The notes: generated by a model from the letters alone, not told the origin. A stretch of DNA of 64,000 nt from Oscillospiraceae bacterium (GCA_015065385.1 SVQK01000044.1:42851-106850), one strand, 5' to 3'; positions 8,333 to 16,616 are shown, counted from the stretch's first letter. Numbers and translations: made by a program.

Positions 8333-9664
8333 ATGACGAAACAGGACGCGGGGCCGCGGGCTCTTGCGCTCCGTTCCCTTGCCGCGCTGGAACGGGACGG
8401 ACGGTACGCGAATCTGGAAATCGACGCGCGGCTGAAACACGACGGAGCGGACCTCTCCCCCGCCGACCGGGGACTGTACACCCGTCTGGTCTACGGCGTG
8501 ACGGAGCGGAGGATCACCCTCGACTATATCATCGACCGGTGCGCCAGCCGCCCCGCCGCGGAAATGGACGCCGGAATCCGGGACGCTCTGCGGCTGGGGC
8601 TGTATCAGCTCCTGTACATGGAGCGCATTCCCGATCACGCCGCCGTGTCCGAGACCGTCGATCTGGCCAAGAAGACCGGCCGAGGAGGCGCGGGAATGGT
8701 GAACGCGGTGCTCCGGGCCTTTCTGCGCTCTGGAAAGCGGGTGGAATGGCCGGATCCCGCCGTCGATCCGATCCGCGCGCTCGAGGTGAGACATTCGATC
8801 CCCGCCGCGCTGATCCGGGTGTACGGGACCGCGCTGTCCGCTTCCGGCAGAACGGGAGAGGGAGAGCTTGACGCGCTGCTGTCCGCTCTCAACCGGGAGC
8901 CCATGATCGGACTGCGGGTCAACACGCTCCGGCTCACGGCGGAAGAGGCGGCGGAGGCGGTCGGGGGAGAGCTTTCCCGGATCGCGCCGGATATCGTGAA
9001 AATCAGCTCCCTGACCGAAGCCGCGCGGCACGGGATCGAGGAGGGACTCTGGTTCGTCGAAGACGAGGCGTCTCGGATCGCGGCGAAAGCGGTGGGCGCG
9101 GAACCCGGCGAAACGGTCGCGGACACATGCGCCTGCCCCGGAGGGAAGACCTTTTCGATGGCGCTGGACATGCAAAACCGCGGGGAAGTCCGGGCGTTCG
9201 ATCTGCACGCGAACAAGCTCTCCCTCGTGCGGAAGGGAGCAGAGCGGCTGTGCCTGACCGTCGTGACGGCGGAGGCGAGGGACGCGCGGGATCCGGATCC
9301 GAACCTGATCGGCAAAGCGGACCGGGTGCTCTGCGACGCGCCGTGTTCCGGATTCGGCGTGATTGCCAAGAAGCCCGATCTGCGCTACAAGGATCCCTCG
9401 TCGGCGGAGAGACTGCCCGGGATCCAGCGGGAGGTGCTCCGGGGAGCGGCGGCCTATGTGAGACCGGGCGGGATCCTTGTGTATTCCACCTGTACGCTCA
9501 GCCGGGCGGAGAACGAGGATACGGCGGAGGCCTTTCTCGGGGAGCATCCGGACTTTGCCCTGTGCGAAGACGCGCTTCTCCCGGGCGGAATGCGGGCTTT
9601 CTTCCCCCATGTGGACGGAACGGACGGCTTCTTTGCCGCGAAGATGATAAGGAGAACGGAATGA
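8333..9664 (+). CDS. rsmB: 16S rRNA (cytosine-967-C5) methyltransferase
   Basis: A 443-residue SAM-dependent RNA m5C methyltransferase. An N-terminal NusB-like helical domain ('RALALRSLAALERDGRYAN...') is followed by the Rossmann domain with SAM motif 'DTCACPGGKT', motif IV 'CDAPCSGFG' (Cys338) and the catalytic 'STCTLSRAENE' (Cys387). The start at 8333 is set by the family N-terminus; an AGAAGG site lies upstream. It overlaps rlmN by four bases (ATGA), so the two rRNA methylases are translationally coupled. Confidence 0.96.
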   Translation: MTKQDAGPRALALRSLAALERDGRYANLEIDARLKHDGADLSPADRGLYTRLVYGVTERRITLDYIIDRCASRPAAEMDAGIRDALRLGLYQLLYMERIPDHAAVSETVDLAKKTGRGGAGMVNAVLRAFLRSGKRVEWPDPAVDPIRALEVRHSIPAALIRVYGTALSASGRTGEGELDALLSALNREPMIGLRVNTLRLTAEEAAEAVGGELSRIAPDIVKISSLTEAARHGIEEGLWFVEDEASRIAAKAVGAEPGETVADTCACPGGKTFSMALDMQNRGEVRAFDLHANKLSLVRKGAERLCLTVVTAEARDARDPDPNLIGKADRVLCDAPCSGFGVIAKKPDLRYKDPSSAERLPGIQREVLRGAAAYVRPGGILVYSTCTLSRAENEDTAEAFLGEHPDFALCEDALLPGGMRAFFPHVDGTDGFFAAKMIRRTE

Positions 9665-10776
9665 CGGCAGAAGATGCGGCGGTCGGAACGGTCGCGGAGC
9701 GGACGGCGCGCCCCGATTTCATGTCCATGACCCCGGAGGAACTGGAGGCGTTCGTCGTCTCCCTCGGCGAGAAGCCGTACCGGGCCGGGCAGCTCTTTTC
9801 GTGGATGGCAAAGGGCGCGCCCCTCGACGAGATGACGAACCTGTCCGCCCCCTTCCGGAAGAAGCTCGCGGAGTACGGGGAGTACCGCCTTCCGGTCATC
9901 GAGAAAAAGCTGGTCTCCCGGATCGACGGAACGGTCAAATACCTCTTTTCCCTCGCGGACGGTGAGTGCGTGGAGTCGGTCTTCATGCGGTACGAGCACG
10001 GGACCTCCCTCTGCGTGTCCTCTCAGGCGGGGTGCGCGATGGGCTGCAAATTCTGCGCCTCCACGCTGAACGGGCGGGTGCGGAATCTGACGGCGTCGGA
10101 GATCCTCGGACAGGCTGCCGCGGCGGCGAGGGACACGGGCGAGCGGGTGGACGGCATCGTGCTCATGGGGATCGGCGAGCCGCTTGACAACTACGACAAC
10201 GTGATCCGGTTCCTGCGGCTCGTTTCGGACAGCCGGGGCATGGGGATCGGGCTGCGGCACATTTCCCTGTCCACCTGCGGTCTTGCCCCCCGGATCCGGG
10301 ATCTGGCGGGGGAAGGGCTGCCCGTGACGCTGTCGGTTTCCCTGCACGCGCCGGACGACGAGACGAGATCCGCCCTCATGCCCGTGAACCGTCGGTACAA
10401 CGTGGCCGAACTGCTCTCGGCCTGCCGGTTTTATTTCGAGAAGACGGGCCGGAGGGTGTCCTTCGAATATACTCTGATCGCCGGGCGGAACGACAGCAGG
10501 GAAGACGCCGGACGTCTCGCCGCGGTTTTGAAGGATGGGATGCGCTGTCCCTGTCATGTGAACCTGATCCTGCTCAACGAGGTGGCGGAGACCGGGCTTT
10601 CGACCCCGGACCGGCGGCGCGCGGAGGAGTTTCGGCGGGAGCTGGAAAAGCGCGGCATAAACGCGACGATCCGCCGCAGACTCGGTTCCGACATCAACGC
10701 CTCCTGCGGTCAGCTGCGCCTTCAGAAGCTCGCGGAGAAGGATGCCGGAGGGGTTTCGGAACGGCCGGTGTGCTGA
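9661..10776 (+). CDS. rlmN: dual-specificity RNA methyltransferase RlmN
   Basis: A radical-SAM enzyme that methylates C2 of A2503 in 23S rRNA and A37 of some tRNAs. The cluster motif CAMGCKFC supplies Cys125, Cys129 and Cys132. 'GIGEPLDNYDNV' and the C-terminal 'DINASCGQL' (Cys349, the resolving cysteine) are intact. At 371 residues it is slightly longer than average because of about 20 non-conserved N-terminal residues. The start is the ATG overlapping the rsmB stop. Confidence 0.96.
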   Translation: MTAEDAAVGTVAERTARPDFMSMTPEELEAFVVSLGEKPYRAGQLFSWMAKGAPLDEMTNLSAPFRKKLAEYGEYRLPVIEKKLVSRIDGTVKYLFSLADGECVESVFMRYEHGTSLCVSSQAGCAMGCKFCASTLNGRVRNLTASEILGQAAAAARDTGERVDGIVLMGIGEPLDNYDNVIRFLRLVSDSRGMGIGLRHISLSTCGLAPRIRDLAGEGLPVTLSVSLHAPDDETRSALMPVNRRYNVAELLSACRFYFEKTGRRVSFEYTLIAGRNDSREDAGRLAAVLKDGMRCPCHVNLILLNEVAETGLSTPDRRRAEEFRRELEKRGINATIRRRLGSDINASCGQLRLQKLAEKDAGGVSERPVC

Positions 10777-10872
10777 TTGTACAATAGAAGCGCGTAAAAA
10801 CGCCCCGAATTTATCCGATTTGGAAAACTTCCGGATCGAATTGACAGGTTGTTGCATGATAATTCAAAAAAA

Positions 10873-10905
10873 TTGAAAGAACTATTTATATCTTTGCCGT
10901 ATAAT
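10873..10905 (+). promoter_or_regulatory. possible promoter for prpC-prkC
   Basis: A perfect TATAAT at 10900-10905 lies in the only sizeable gap of this region (10777-11007), about 100 bp before prpC. The best -35 nearby is TTGAAA at 10873, which is too far (21 bp); a perfect TTGACA at 10841 has no partner at normal spacing. The -10 is believable, the -35 is not settled. Confidence 0.4.
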
Positions 10906-11007
10906 AGAAACAGTACCCCTATGCCCGCAGGCGGAAGTCTGTCCGGACCTCGGGGGTACAGGATACGCCGTCAACAGACAAACTGATGCTGAACCAGGAG
11001 TGATCAC

Positions 11008-11769
11008 ATGTTGTTCTACGGAAAAACCGATGTCGGCAGAAGACGCGCCGTGAATCAGGACAATTTTATCATCCGTAAATACGCGGGGGACGTGCTTTTT
11101 GCGGTCGTCTGCGACGGAATGGGCGGCGCGAACGGGGGAGACACTGCATCCGCCGTTGCTGTTGAGGTGTTCCGCGAGCAGCTGGACAGAAGCGAGAGAG
11201 AGCATCCGTCCTTCTTCGGACTATCCGGCGACGATATTCTCGATATCCTGTCCGTGGGCGTGACGGAAGCGAACCGCGAGGTGTTCCGCATGGCGAACGG
11301 CGACCCCGCCCTGACTGGCATGGGGACCACGCTCGTGGGATGCGTCGTGGAGGGAGACCGGGTCTACGCCGTGAACGTGGGCGACTCCCGGATGTACGCG
11401 GTGAAGGGCGGGGAGATCGAGCAGGTTTCCCACGACCACTCTCTCGTGCAGTATCTGGTGGACTGCGGACGGATGACGCCCGAGGAGGCGAAGGTCTCCA
11501 CCATGAAGAACCGGATCACCCGGGCGGTGGGGACGGAAAGAACCGTCGGCGCGGATTTCTTCGACCTGACCGTTGAGATCGGGGACAGGCTGATCCTCTG
11601 TTCCGACGGGCTCACCAACCATGTGGAGCCGGAGGAGATCCGGGATATCACCGCGGGCGTCTCGCCCCACGATCCCGCGTCGATCCAGCAGGCCGCGGAA
11701 AATCTGATCGCCTTGGCGAACGAGCGGGGCGGCACCGACAACATTACGGCTGTCATTCTGGCGGTCTGA
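11008..11769 (+). CDS. prpC: PP2C-type protein phosphatase (Stp/PrpC)
   Basis: A 253-residue serine/threonine phosphatase that reverses the action of the neighbouring kinase. The metal-binding motifs are present: 'AVNQDNF', 'CDGMGGANGGDTAS', 'VGDSRMY', 'CSDGLTN' and 'GGTDNITAV'. It is cytoplasmic with no membrane segment. It precedes prkC by 13 bp, the usual arrangement for the PASTA kinase/phosphatase pair that controls cell wall growth and, in B. subtilis, spore germination. Confidence 0.95.
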   Translation: MLFYGKTDVGRRRAVNQDNFIIRKYAGDVLFAVVCDGMGGANGGDTASAVAVEVFREQLDRSEREHPSFFGLSGDDILDILSVGVTEANREVFRMANGDPALTGMGTTLVGCVVEGDRVYAVNVGDSRMYAVKGGEIEQVSHDHSLVQYLVDCGRMTPEEAKVSTMKNRITRAVGTERTVGADFFDLTVEIGDRLILCSDGLTNHVEPEEIRDITAGVSPHDPASIQQAAENLIALANERGGTDNITAVILAV

Positions 11770-11782
11770 GGGGAGACTGCCT

Positions 11783-14056
11783 ATGGAATTATACGAAAAA
11801 TATGTCGGACTGGTGTTCGACAACCGCTACCGGATCGAAAAGGTCATCGGGATCGGCGGCATGGCCATCGTGTTCAAGGCGACGGATCTGCTCATGCGCC
11901 GGACGGTGGCCGTCAAGATCCTGAAAGACGAGGTGGCGGCCGACGAACAGTCCGTGAAGCGGTTCACCAACGAATCGCGCGCCGTCGCCATGCTCTCCCA
12001 CCCGAACATCGTCAACATCTACGATGTGTCCGTGCGGGAGAACATCAAATATATCGTCATGGAGTTCGTGGAGGGCATCACCCTCAAGAGCTACATGCAG
12101 CACCGGGAGGTTCTGAACCTCCGCGAGATCATCAGCTACACCACCCAGATTCTCCGCGCCCTCGACCACGCCCACAAGAAGGGGATCGTTCACCGGGACA
12201 TCAAGCCCCAGAACATCATGCTCCTGAAAAACGGCGTCATCAAGGTCATGGACTTCGGCATCGCCAAGCTGCCGAACGCGGAGACCGTCACCATGACCGA
12301 CAAGGCGATCGGCACGGTGTATTATATCAGTCCGGAGCAGGTGTCCGGCGCGAAGATCGACAGCAGGAGCGACCTCTACTCCCTCGGCGTGCTGATGTAC
12401 GAAATGGCGACGGGCCAGCTCCCCTTCACGGCGGAGACCCCGGTTTCGGTCGCCCTGATGCAGGTGAACGACGAGCCCGCCCCGCCCCGCTCCCTCAATC
12501 CCCATATTCCGCAGGGACTGGAGCAGATCATCCTGCGGGCGATGGAGAAGGATCCCGAGGAGCGGTACCAAAGCGCGGAGGACATGCTCGGGCATCTTTT
12601 GAAGCTCCGCGAGAACCCGAAGATCGTCTTCCGGGACAACAAGGCGAAAAAGCAGAAGCAGAAGACCCAGACCGTCGTGAAAAAGACCCGGCACTCCAGC
12701 AAATCCATGTTCCCGATCATCATGGGCGTGACGCTGGCGTTCCTGATCACGGCGGGCGTGGCGGCCTATTATATTATCTCGAGTCTTCTTCTGAACAGCC
12801 CCATGAACAACTACCAGTCCGTCACGGTCTACGATCTGGTCTGGGCGGAGTACAACGACGATCTGATCGGATGGTTCAACGCTTCCCAGTATTTCACGTC
12901 GAAGGTGACGTACGCCTACGACGACAAGGTGCCGAAGGGCTATATCATCGATCAGGATCCCGTGGCGGGAGAGGTCCGGAAGGTGCTCCCCGACAAGCAG
13001 AAATGCGAGATCAGTCTTACGGTGAGCCTCGGCGAGAGGACCATCGTGCTGGCCGATTACGCGGTCCGGGACTACCGGCTGGTCGAAAACGAGCTGCGCA
13101 AGCTGGGACTCCGGGTCAAAACGGAGAACGTCGAAAACTCCGTCTACGAGATCGGCTATGTGGTCCGGACGGATCCGGAAGCCGGAACGGTGCTCAGACC
13201 GAGCGACACCGTCACCATCTTCGTCAGCCACGGCAGCGAATCCGCGAAGACCGTGGTCCCCGATTTCGTCGGAAAGAACGAGGCGGAGGCCTATGTGCTC
13301 GCCCTCGACAGCAGGATTACTGTCGGCCACGTCACCTATGAAAAGTCGTGGAGCGCGGTGGGAACCGTTCTGAAGCAGACCGTGGAAGCGTGGAGTCAGG
13401 TTCCCGAATACGAGACGGTGGACATGGTGGTCTCCGGCGGCGCGTACTATACCGGGGACGGAGAGCGCATCCCGGTGGCGGACGACTACACCTGGAGCAT
13501 CGACAAGCTGATCGTGGACGACAGCACAACCTCCGGAGGCGACTGGTGGTCCCCCGGAACGGACAGCATCTCCGGCACGGGTCAGACCTCTTCCGGGACC
13601 GGCACGGGTACTGACACGGGAACGGGAACCGGGACGGACGCGGCGAATTCCGGATCGACGGATGCCGGCACGGCGGATGCTTCCGGAACGGAGCACACGG
13701 ACAGCGGAGCGGGCTGGGAGCTCGATCTCGGCGGAGACTCTTCCTCCGACGCCTCGTCCGCGTCTGACGGCGGATGGAACGCGGGAGAGTGGTCCCAGAA
13801 CGAGGGCGGCTCGACCTCCGGCGACTGGTCTTCCGGCGACGGATCCGCAAACGAGTGGTCCTCGAATGACTGGACTTCCGATTCCGGATCGGACGGCGGA
13901 TGGACTCAGGATACGCAGGACAGCGGTTCGACGGATGACTGGAACACCGGCGGCTGGACCTCGGACGGCGAAGACAGCTCCTCCGACGACTGGTACAGCG
14001 ACTGGAATTCCGGCGACGGAGACGGCTGGATCTTCGTGGGAGAAGGCGGCAACTGA
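11783..14056 (+). CDS. prkC: PASTA-domain serine/threonine protein kinase (PrkC/Stk1)
   Basis: The cytoplasmic kinase domain has Lys45, the catalytic loop HRDIKPQN (Asp139) and DFG (Asp157). A basic juxtamembrane stretch and a membrane segment (about 309-335) follow. Three PASTA-like repeats lie outside the cell (about 345-560), the parts that bind muropeptides in homologues. The last ~190 residues are an unusual low-complexity tail: first Ser/Thr/Gly runs, then Asp/Ser/Gly repeats with evenly spaced Trp ('DDWNTGGW', 'DDWYSDWN'). The tail is not part of standard PrkC and may anchor in or span the wall. It is closed by a terminator at 14090. Confidence 0.95.
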   Translation: MELYEKYVGLVFDNRYRIEKVIGIGGMAIVFKATDLLMRRTVAVKILKDEVAADEQSVKRFTNESRAVAMLSHPNIVNIYDVSVRENIKYIVMEFVEGITLKSYMQHREVLNLREIISYTTQILRALDHAHKKGIVHRDIKPQNIMLLKNGVIKVMDFGIAKLPNAETVTMTDKAIGTVYYISPEQVSGAKIDSRSDLYSLGVLMYEMATGQLPFTAETPVSVALMQVNDEPAPPRSLNPHIPQGLEQIILRAMEKDPEERYQSAEDMLGHLLKLRENPKIVFRDNKAKKQKQKTQTVVKKTRHSSKSMFPIIMGVTLAFLITAGVAAYYIISSLLLNSPMNNYQSVTVYDLVWAEYNDDLIGWFNASQYFTSKVTYAYDDKVPKGYIIDQDPVAGEVRKVLPDKQKCEISLTVSLGERTIVLADYAVRDYRLVENELRKLGLRVKTENVENSVYEIGYVVRTDPEAGTVLRPSDTVTIFVSHGSESAKTVVPDFVGKNEAEAYVLALDSRITVGHVTYEKSWSAVGTVLKQTVEAWSQVPEYETVDMVVSGGAYYTGDGERIPVADDYTWSIDKLIVDDSTTSGGDWWSPGTDSISGTGQTSSGTGTGTDTGTGTGTDAANSGSTDAGTADASGTEHTDSGAGWELDLGGDSSSDASSASDGGWNAGEWSQNEGGSTSGDWSSGDGSANEWSSNDWTSDSGSDGGWTQDTQDSGSTDDWNTGGWTSDGEDSSSDDWYSDWNSGDGDGWIFVGEGGN

Positions 14057-14086
14057 GCCGTCATGCCGCCCATGGCAAACAGAATC

Positions 14087-14127
14087 ACGGCGCCGCGGCG
14101 GACAAACCTGCGGCGCTTTCCTCATTT
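14087..14127 (+). terminator. terminator after prkC
   Basis: GCGCCGC at 14090-14096 pairs with GCGGCGC at 14110-14116 across a 13-nt loop and is followed by a broken T-rich stretch (TTTCCTCATTTT). Confidence 0.65.
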
Positions 14128-14135
14128 TGGACAGG

Positions 14136-14162
14136 AAGGCTTTATTACTGAGACAGCAAACT
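14136..14162 (+). repeat. R2 repeat, solitary left end
   Basis: This stretch (CTTTATTACTGAGACAGCAA and flanks) matches the left arm of the R2 hairpin at 47911-47937 with only a few differences. The right arm of R2 is absent. It lies just upstream of R1 copy 1, with about 105 bp between them that I cannot assign. Confidence 0.5.
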
Positions 14163-14268
14163 GGGATGTGTTCACACAACTGACCGAAAAGAATTCAAGA
14201 CCAGAGCTGAACCGATCTGTTGCAGCGCAAAGGGGAATGATATCTACCGTTCTCAGATTACTCCTTTT

Positions 14269-14540
14269 ATGCGCGTTTCGATCGCTGTTTGCGGCGCGTC
14301 AGCATAGCAAACCGATGAATTACGGCGTAGACGGAATTCATCGCATGTTTCAGCTGAAGTAACATAGTCCGCGCGAGGACAATGCGCTAAACAGTCGGGT
14401 TTGGTTGAAGGAACGAGCTGTACTGTTATGCCATATGGCCAAGGAAACCCCCGCACGGGGGGAAACCTGCGGCCAGAGCTGGTGTCCCCCCGTGCCTCCC
14501 GCCCTGAGCAGGGCATTTTTCCAGAAACGCGCAGCGTTTC
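14269..14540 (+). repeat. R1 structured repeat, copy 1 (possible non-coding RNA)
   Basis: This intergenic block reappears inverted at 35018-35292 and in part at 49107-49278. Read on this strand it can form H0 (GTTTGC 14288 / GCAAAC 14307), H1 (CGATGAATT 14313 / AATTCATCG 14335) and H2 (GCACGGGGGG 14453 / CCCCCCGTGC 14486). It also forms H3 (GCCCT-GAGC-AGGGC 14501-14514) and H4 (GAAACGC-GCA-GCGTTTC 14524-14540). H4 is followed by GTTTTTC, like an intrinsic terminator. The H1-H2 linker is exactly 109 nt in both long copies. H3 and H4 differ in copy 2 by compensated base-pair changes. There is no credible reading frame. I know no named family that matches. Confidence 0.75.
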
Positions 14541-14580
14541 GTTTTTCATAGTAATAGTATTAGACCGGAGAAAGAACAAG

Positions 14581-15708
14581 ATGGACGAACCGAAGGAGAA
14601 AATCAGGGGGATCGTGACCCGCGGCGTGGGCGGGCTGTACGGCGTGCGGACCGCGGAGGATCCGGACACGGAGATCCTGTGCCGGGCGCGGGGGATCCTC
14701 CGGCAGAAAAAGACCTCCCCGACCGTGGGAGACGACGTCTGGATCGAGCTGTCCGACGCGAGGGATCCCGGAGAAGAGGCGGCTGAGGAGCCGGAGGAAT
14801 CCGGAAAGAAGACTCCCGCCGGGGGACACGCCGGACCTGCGAACCGCCGATCCCGGAAACCGATCCGCGGAAAGAGCGCGATCGAGCGGGGAGAGGCGGA
14901 TTTTGACCGGGGCGTGGACGTGGACTGGGTGATCGACGCGGTGGACGAGAGGCGCAGTCTCATGATCCGCCCTCCCGTCGCCAACCTCGACTACCTCTTC
15001 GCGGTGATTCCCTGCGCGTCACCGGAGCCGGACCTTCTGACCGCGGACAAGCTGACCGTCATCGCCGAAAACTACGGGATCGAATGCGTGATCGCGGTGA
15101 ACAAGGCGGATCTCGATCCGGGCCGCGCCGAGGAAATTCGCCGGATCTACGGGACGGCGGGACTGCGCGTCTTTCCGCTGTCCGCCGCGTCCGGAGAGGG
15201 CGTGGACGAGCTGCGGGCGTATCTCTGCGAGATCAGCCGGTCCCGGTCCGACGGGCGGCATGTGAGCGGAGCCTTCGCGGGGGTGTCCGGCGCGGGAAAG
15301 TCCACCCTCATGACCGCGCTCTTCCCCGATCTGAAGCTGGCGACGGGGAGCGTGAGCCGCAAGATCGAGCGCGGACGCCACACCACCCGCCATGTGGAGC
15401 TGTTTCCGATCCGCATGGAGACGGGCGGCATATTCTGGCTGGCCGACACGCCGGGATTCTCCATGCTGGACTTCACCCGCTTCGACTTTTTCCCCTATGA
15501 CGAGCTGGCGTCCTCCTTCCGGGAATTCGACGACTGCCTCGGGAAATGCCGCTATACCAAATGTACCCATCTGCGCGAGGAAGGATGCGCCGTGCTCGAA
15601 AAACTGCGTGCCGGCGGGATCGCCCCGAGCCGCCACGACAGCTATGTGCGGATCTGGGAGGAACAGAGGAAGGTGCCGGAATGGAAGAGAAAACAGAACG
15701 CGGAATGA
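14581..15708 (+). CDS. rsgA: ribosome small subunit-dependent GTPase RsgA
   Basis: A circularly permuted GTPase that checks 30S maturation. The order is OB fold, NKAD (G4), SA (G5), then GVSGAGKST from about residue 234 (G1) and DTPG (G3), ending in a zinc domain 'CLGKCRYTKCTH...C'. Between the OB fold ('PTVGDDVWIEL') and the GTPase ('RRSLMIRPPVANLDYLF') there is an insertion of about 50 residues rich in Glu, Pro, Lys and Arg that normal RsgA lacks. Start ATG 14581 follows GGAGAAAGAACAAG. The rpe gene that follows rsgA in B. subtilis is absent. Confidence 0.95.
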   Translation: MDEPKEKIRGIVTRGVGGLYGVRTAEDPDTEILCRARGILRQKKTSPTVGDDVWIELSDARDPGEEAAEEPEESGKKTPAGGHAGPANRRSRKPIRGKSAIERGEADFDRGVDVDWVIDAVDERRSLMIRPPVANLDYLFAVIPCASPEPDLLTADKLTVIAENYGIECVIAVNKADLDPGRAEEIRRIYGTAGLRVFPLSAASGEGVDELRAYLCEISRSRSDGRHVSGAFAGVSGAGKSTLMTALFPDLKLATGSVSRKIERGRHTTRHVELFPIRMETGGIFWLADTPGFSMLDFTRFDFFPYDELASSFREFDDCLGKCRYTKCTHLREEGCAVLEKLRAGGIAPSRHDSYVRIWEEQRKVPEWKRKQNAE

Positions 15709-16391
15709 ACGGGCATCCTGACCATGCTGTGATCGTCGCGGGCGGCTTCTGCGATACGGAAGCTATCGGCGCGGATCCGGGCATGAAGGCTCTTTTCGGG
15801 AGCGCGTTCGTGATCGCGGCGGACAGCGGACTGACGGCGGCGGAACGGATGGGCCTCGAGCCGGATCTGATCGTCGGGGACTTCGATTCCTACACGGGTG
15901 AGCTGCCCGAGGGACCCGGCGCGCCAGAGATCGTGCGGGTTCCGGCGGAAAAGGACGTGACCGACACGGTGCTGGCCTGCGAGATCGCCATGGAGCGCGG
16001 ATACCGGCGTCTGACGATCCTCGGCGGAACGGGAGGCCGCGCGGATCATTCGCTCTCGAACATCCTTTACCTCTATGCCTTGAAAAACAAAGGGATCGAC
16101 GCCTCGCTCACCGACGGGCGGAACGAATTCCGGGTTCTGCGGGACGAGACGGTCCGGATCCCGAAATCGGACTCGGCGGAGGGCGGGGAATGGTATTTCT
16201 CCCTGTTCGCTCTCGGGTTTGCGGCGGGCGAGAGATGCGCCGTCCGAGCTTTGGGGTGCAAATATCCCCTGCCGAATCCGACGCCGCTCGACTGGTCCAA
16301 TCCCTCCTACGCCGTATCGAACGAAGTGACCGCGGACTGCGCCGTCGTTTCCGCCGAAGGGACGGTCCTTCTGGTGAGAAGCAGAAAATAG
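15681..16391 (+). CDS. thiN: thiamine diphosphokinase
   Basis: Makes thiamine diphosphate from thiamine and ATP. The family motifs 'AADSGL', 'PDLIVGDFDS', 'DVTDT' and 'GGTGGRADHSLSN' are present, with the C-terminal beta domain ending near 'NEVTADCAVVSAEGTVLLV'. The ATG at 15681 has a strong AGAGGAAGG site and gives 236 residues, overlapping rsgA by 28 bases. The ATG at 15705, which overlaps the rsgA stop as ATGA, is the alternative (228 residues). Either start makes the two genes translationally coupled. Confidence 0.93.
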   Translation: MEEKTERGMNGHPDHAVIVAGGFCDTEAIGADPGMKALFGSAFVIAADSGLTAAERMGLEPDLIVGDFDSYTGELPEGPGAPEIVRVPAEKDVTDTVLACEIAMERGYRRLTILGGTGGRADHSLSNILYLYALKNKGIDASLTDGRNEFRVLRDETVRIPKSDSAEGGEWYFSLFALGFAAGERCAVRALGCKYPLPNPTPLDWSNPSYAVSNEVTADCAVVSAEGTVLLVRSRK

Positions 16392-16423
16392 AAGTCCTTC
16401 CGTCACCTCCGTGCGGACGCGGG

Positions 16424-16431
16424 CATATACT
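16424..16431 (+). promoter_or_regulatory. possible sigma-E-like -10 element for spoVM
   Basis: CATATACT matches the mother-cell sigma-E -10 consensus CATACAAT at six of eight positions and sits 33 bases before the spoVM start. I see no convincing sigma-E -35. B. subtilis spoVM is transcribed by sigma-E, which is why this is noted. Confidence 0.3.
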
Positions 16432-16464
16432 GGCGTGAACGTCCGCGAAAAGGGGGAGGTTTAT

Positions 16465-16557
16465 GTGAAGGTTGTGATCTGGAAAAGTCCGCGCCTCTGC
16501 GTGCCGCTTTTGAAAAAGCTCTTCCGCTTCGGAAGAGACCGGGAGAAGAACCGGTGA
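16465..16557 (+). CDS. spoVM: stage V sporulation protein SpoVM (30 residues)
   Basis: A very short gene with a GTG start, preceded at 5 bases by GGGGGAGGT. The product begins MKVVIWKSPRLC and continues with PLLKKLFRFG, an amphipathic basic helix. It has Pro at position 9, exactly where B. subtilis SpoVM (26 residues) has the Pro9 needed for curvature sensing. It lies directly downstream of thiN, the same place as spoVM in B. subtilis and many clostridia. SpoVM marks the convex forespore membrane and anchors SpoIVA. Synteny and residue pattern make the call good despite the length; the likely role is spore coat assembly, or a relic of it. Confidence 0.8.
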   Translation: MKVVIWKSPRLCVPLLKKLFRFGRDREKNR

Positions 16558-16577
16558 CAAATTCATAAAAAACAGCG

Positions 16578-16616
16578 CAGCCGCGCGGGGATTCTCCGGA
16601 ATTTACCGCGCGGCTG
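16578..16616. terminator. hairpin after spoVM
   Basis: CAGCCGCGCGG at 16578-16588 pairs perfectly with CCGCGCGGCTG at 16606-16616 (11 bp). There is no T-run on the plus side; on the minus side a T-rich stretch follows after a few bases. It probably insulates spoVM from the next gene. Confidence 0.5.

Noticed and set aside
11789..14179. A 796-codon minus-strand frame opposite prkC
   Set aside because: Shadow of a real kinase gene with low-complexity composition.
16392..16464. Hairpin GCGGACG/CGTCCGC (16413/16440) as a thiN terminator
   Set aside because: No T-run follows and it overlaps the likely spoVM promoter.
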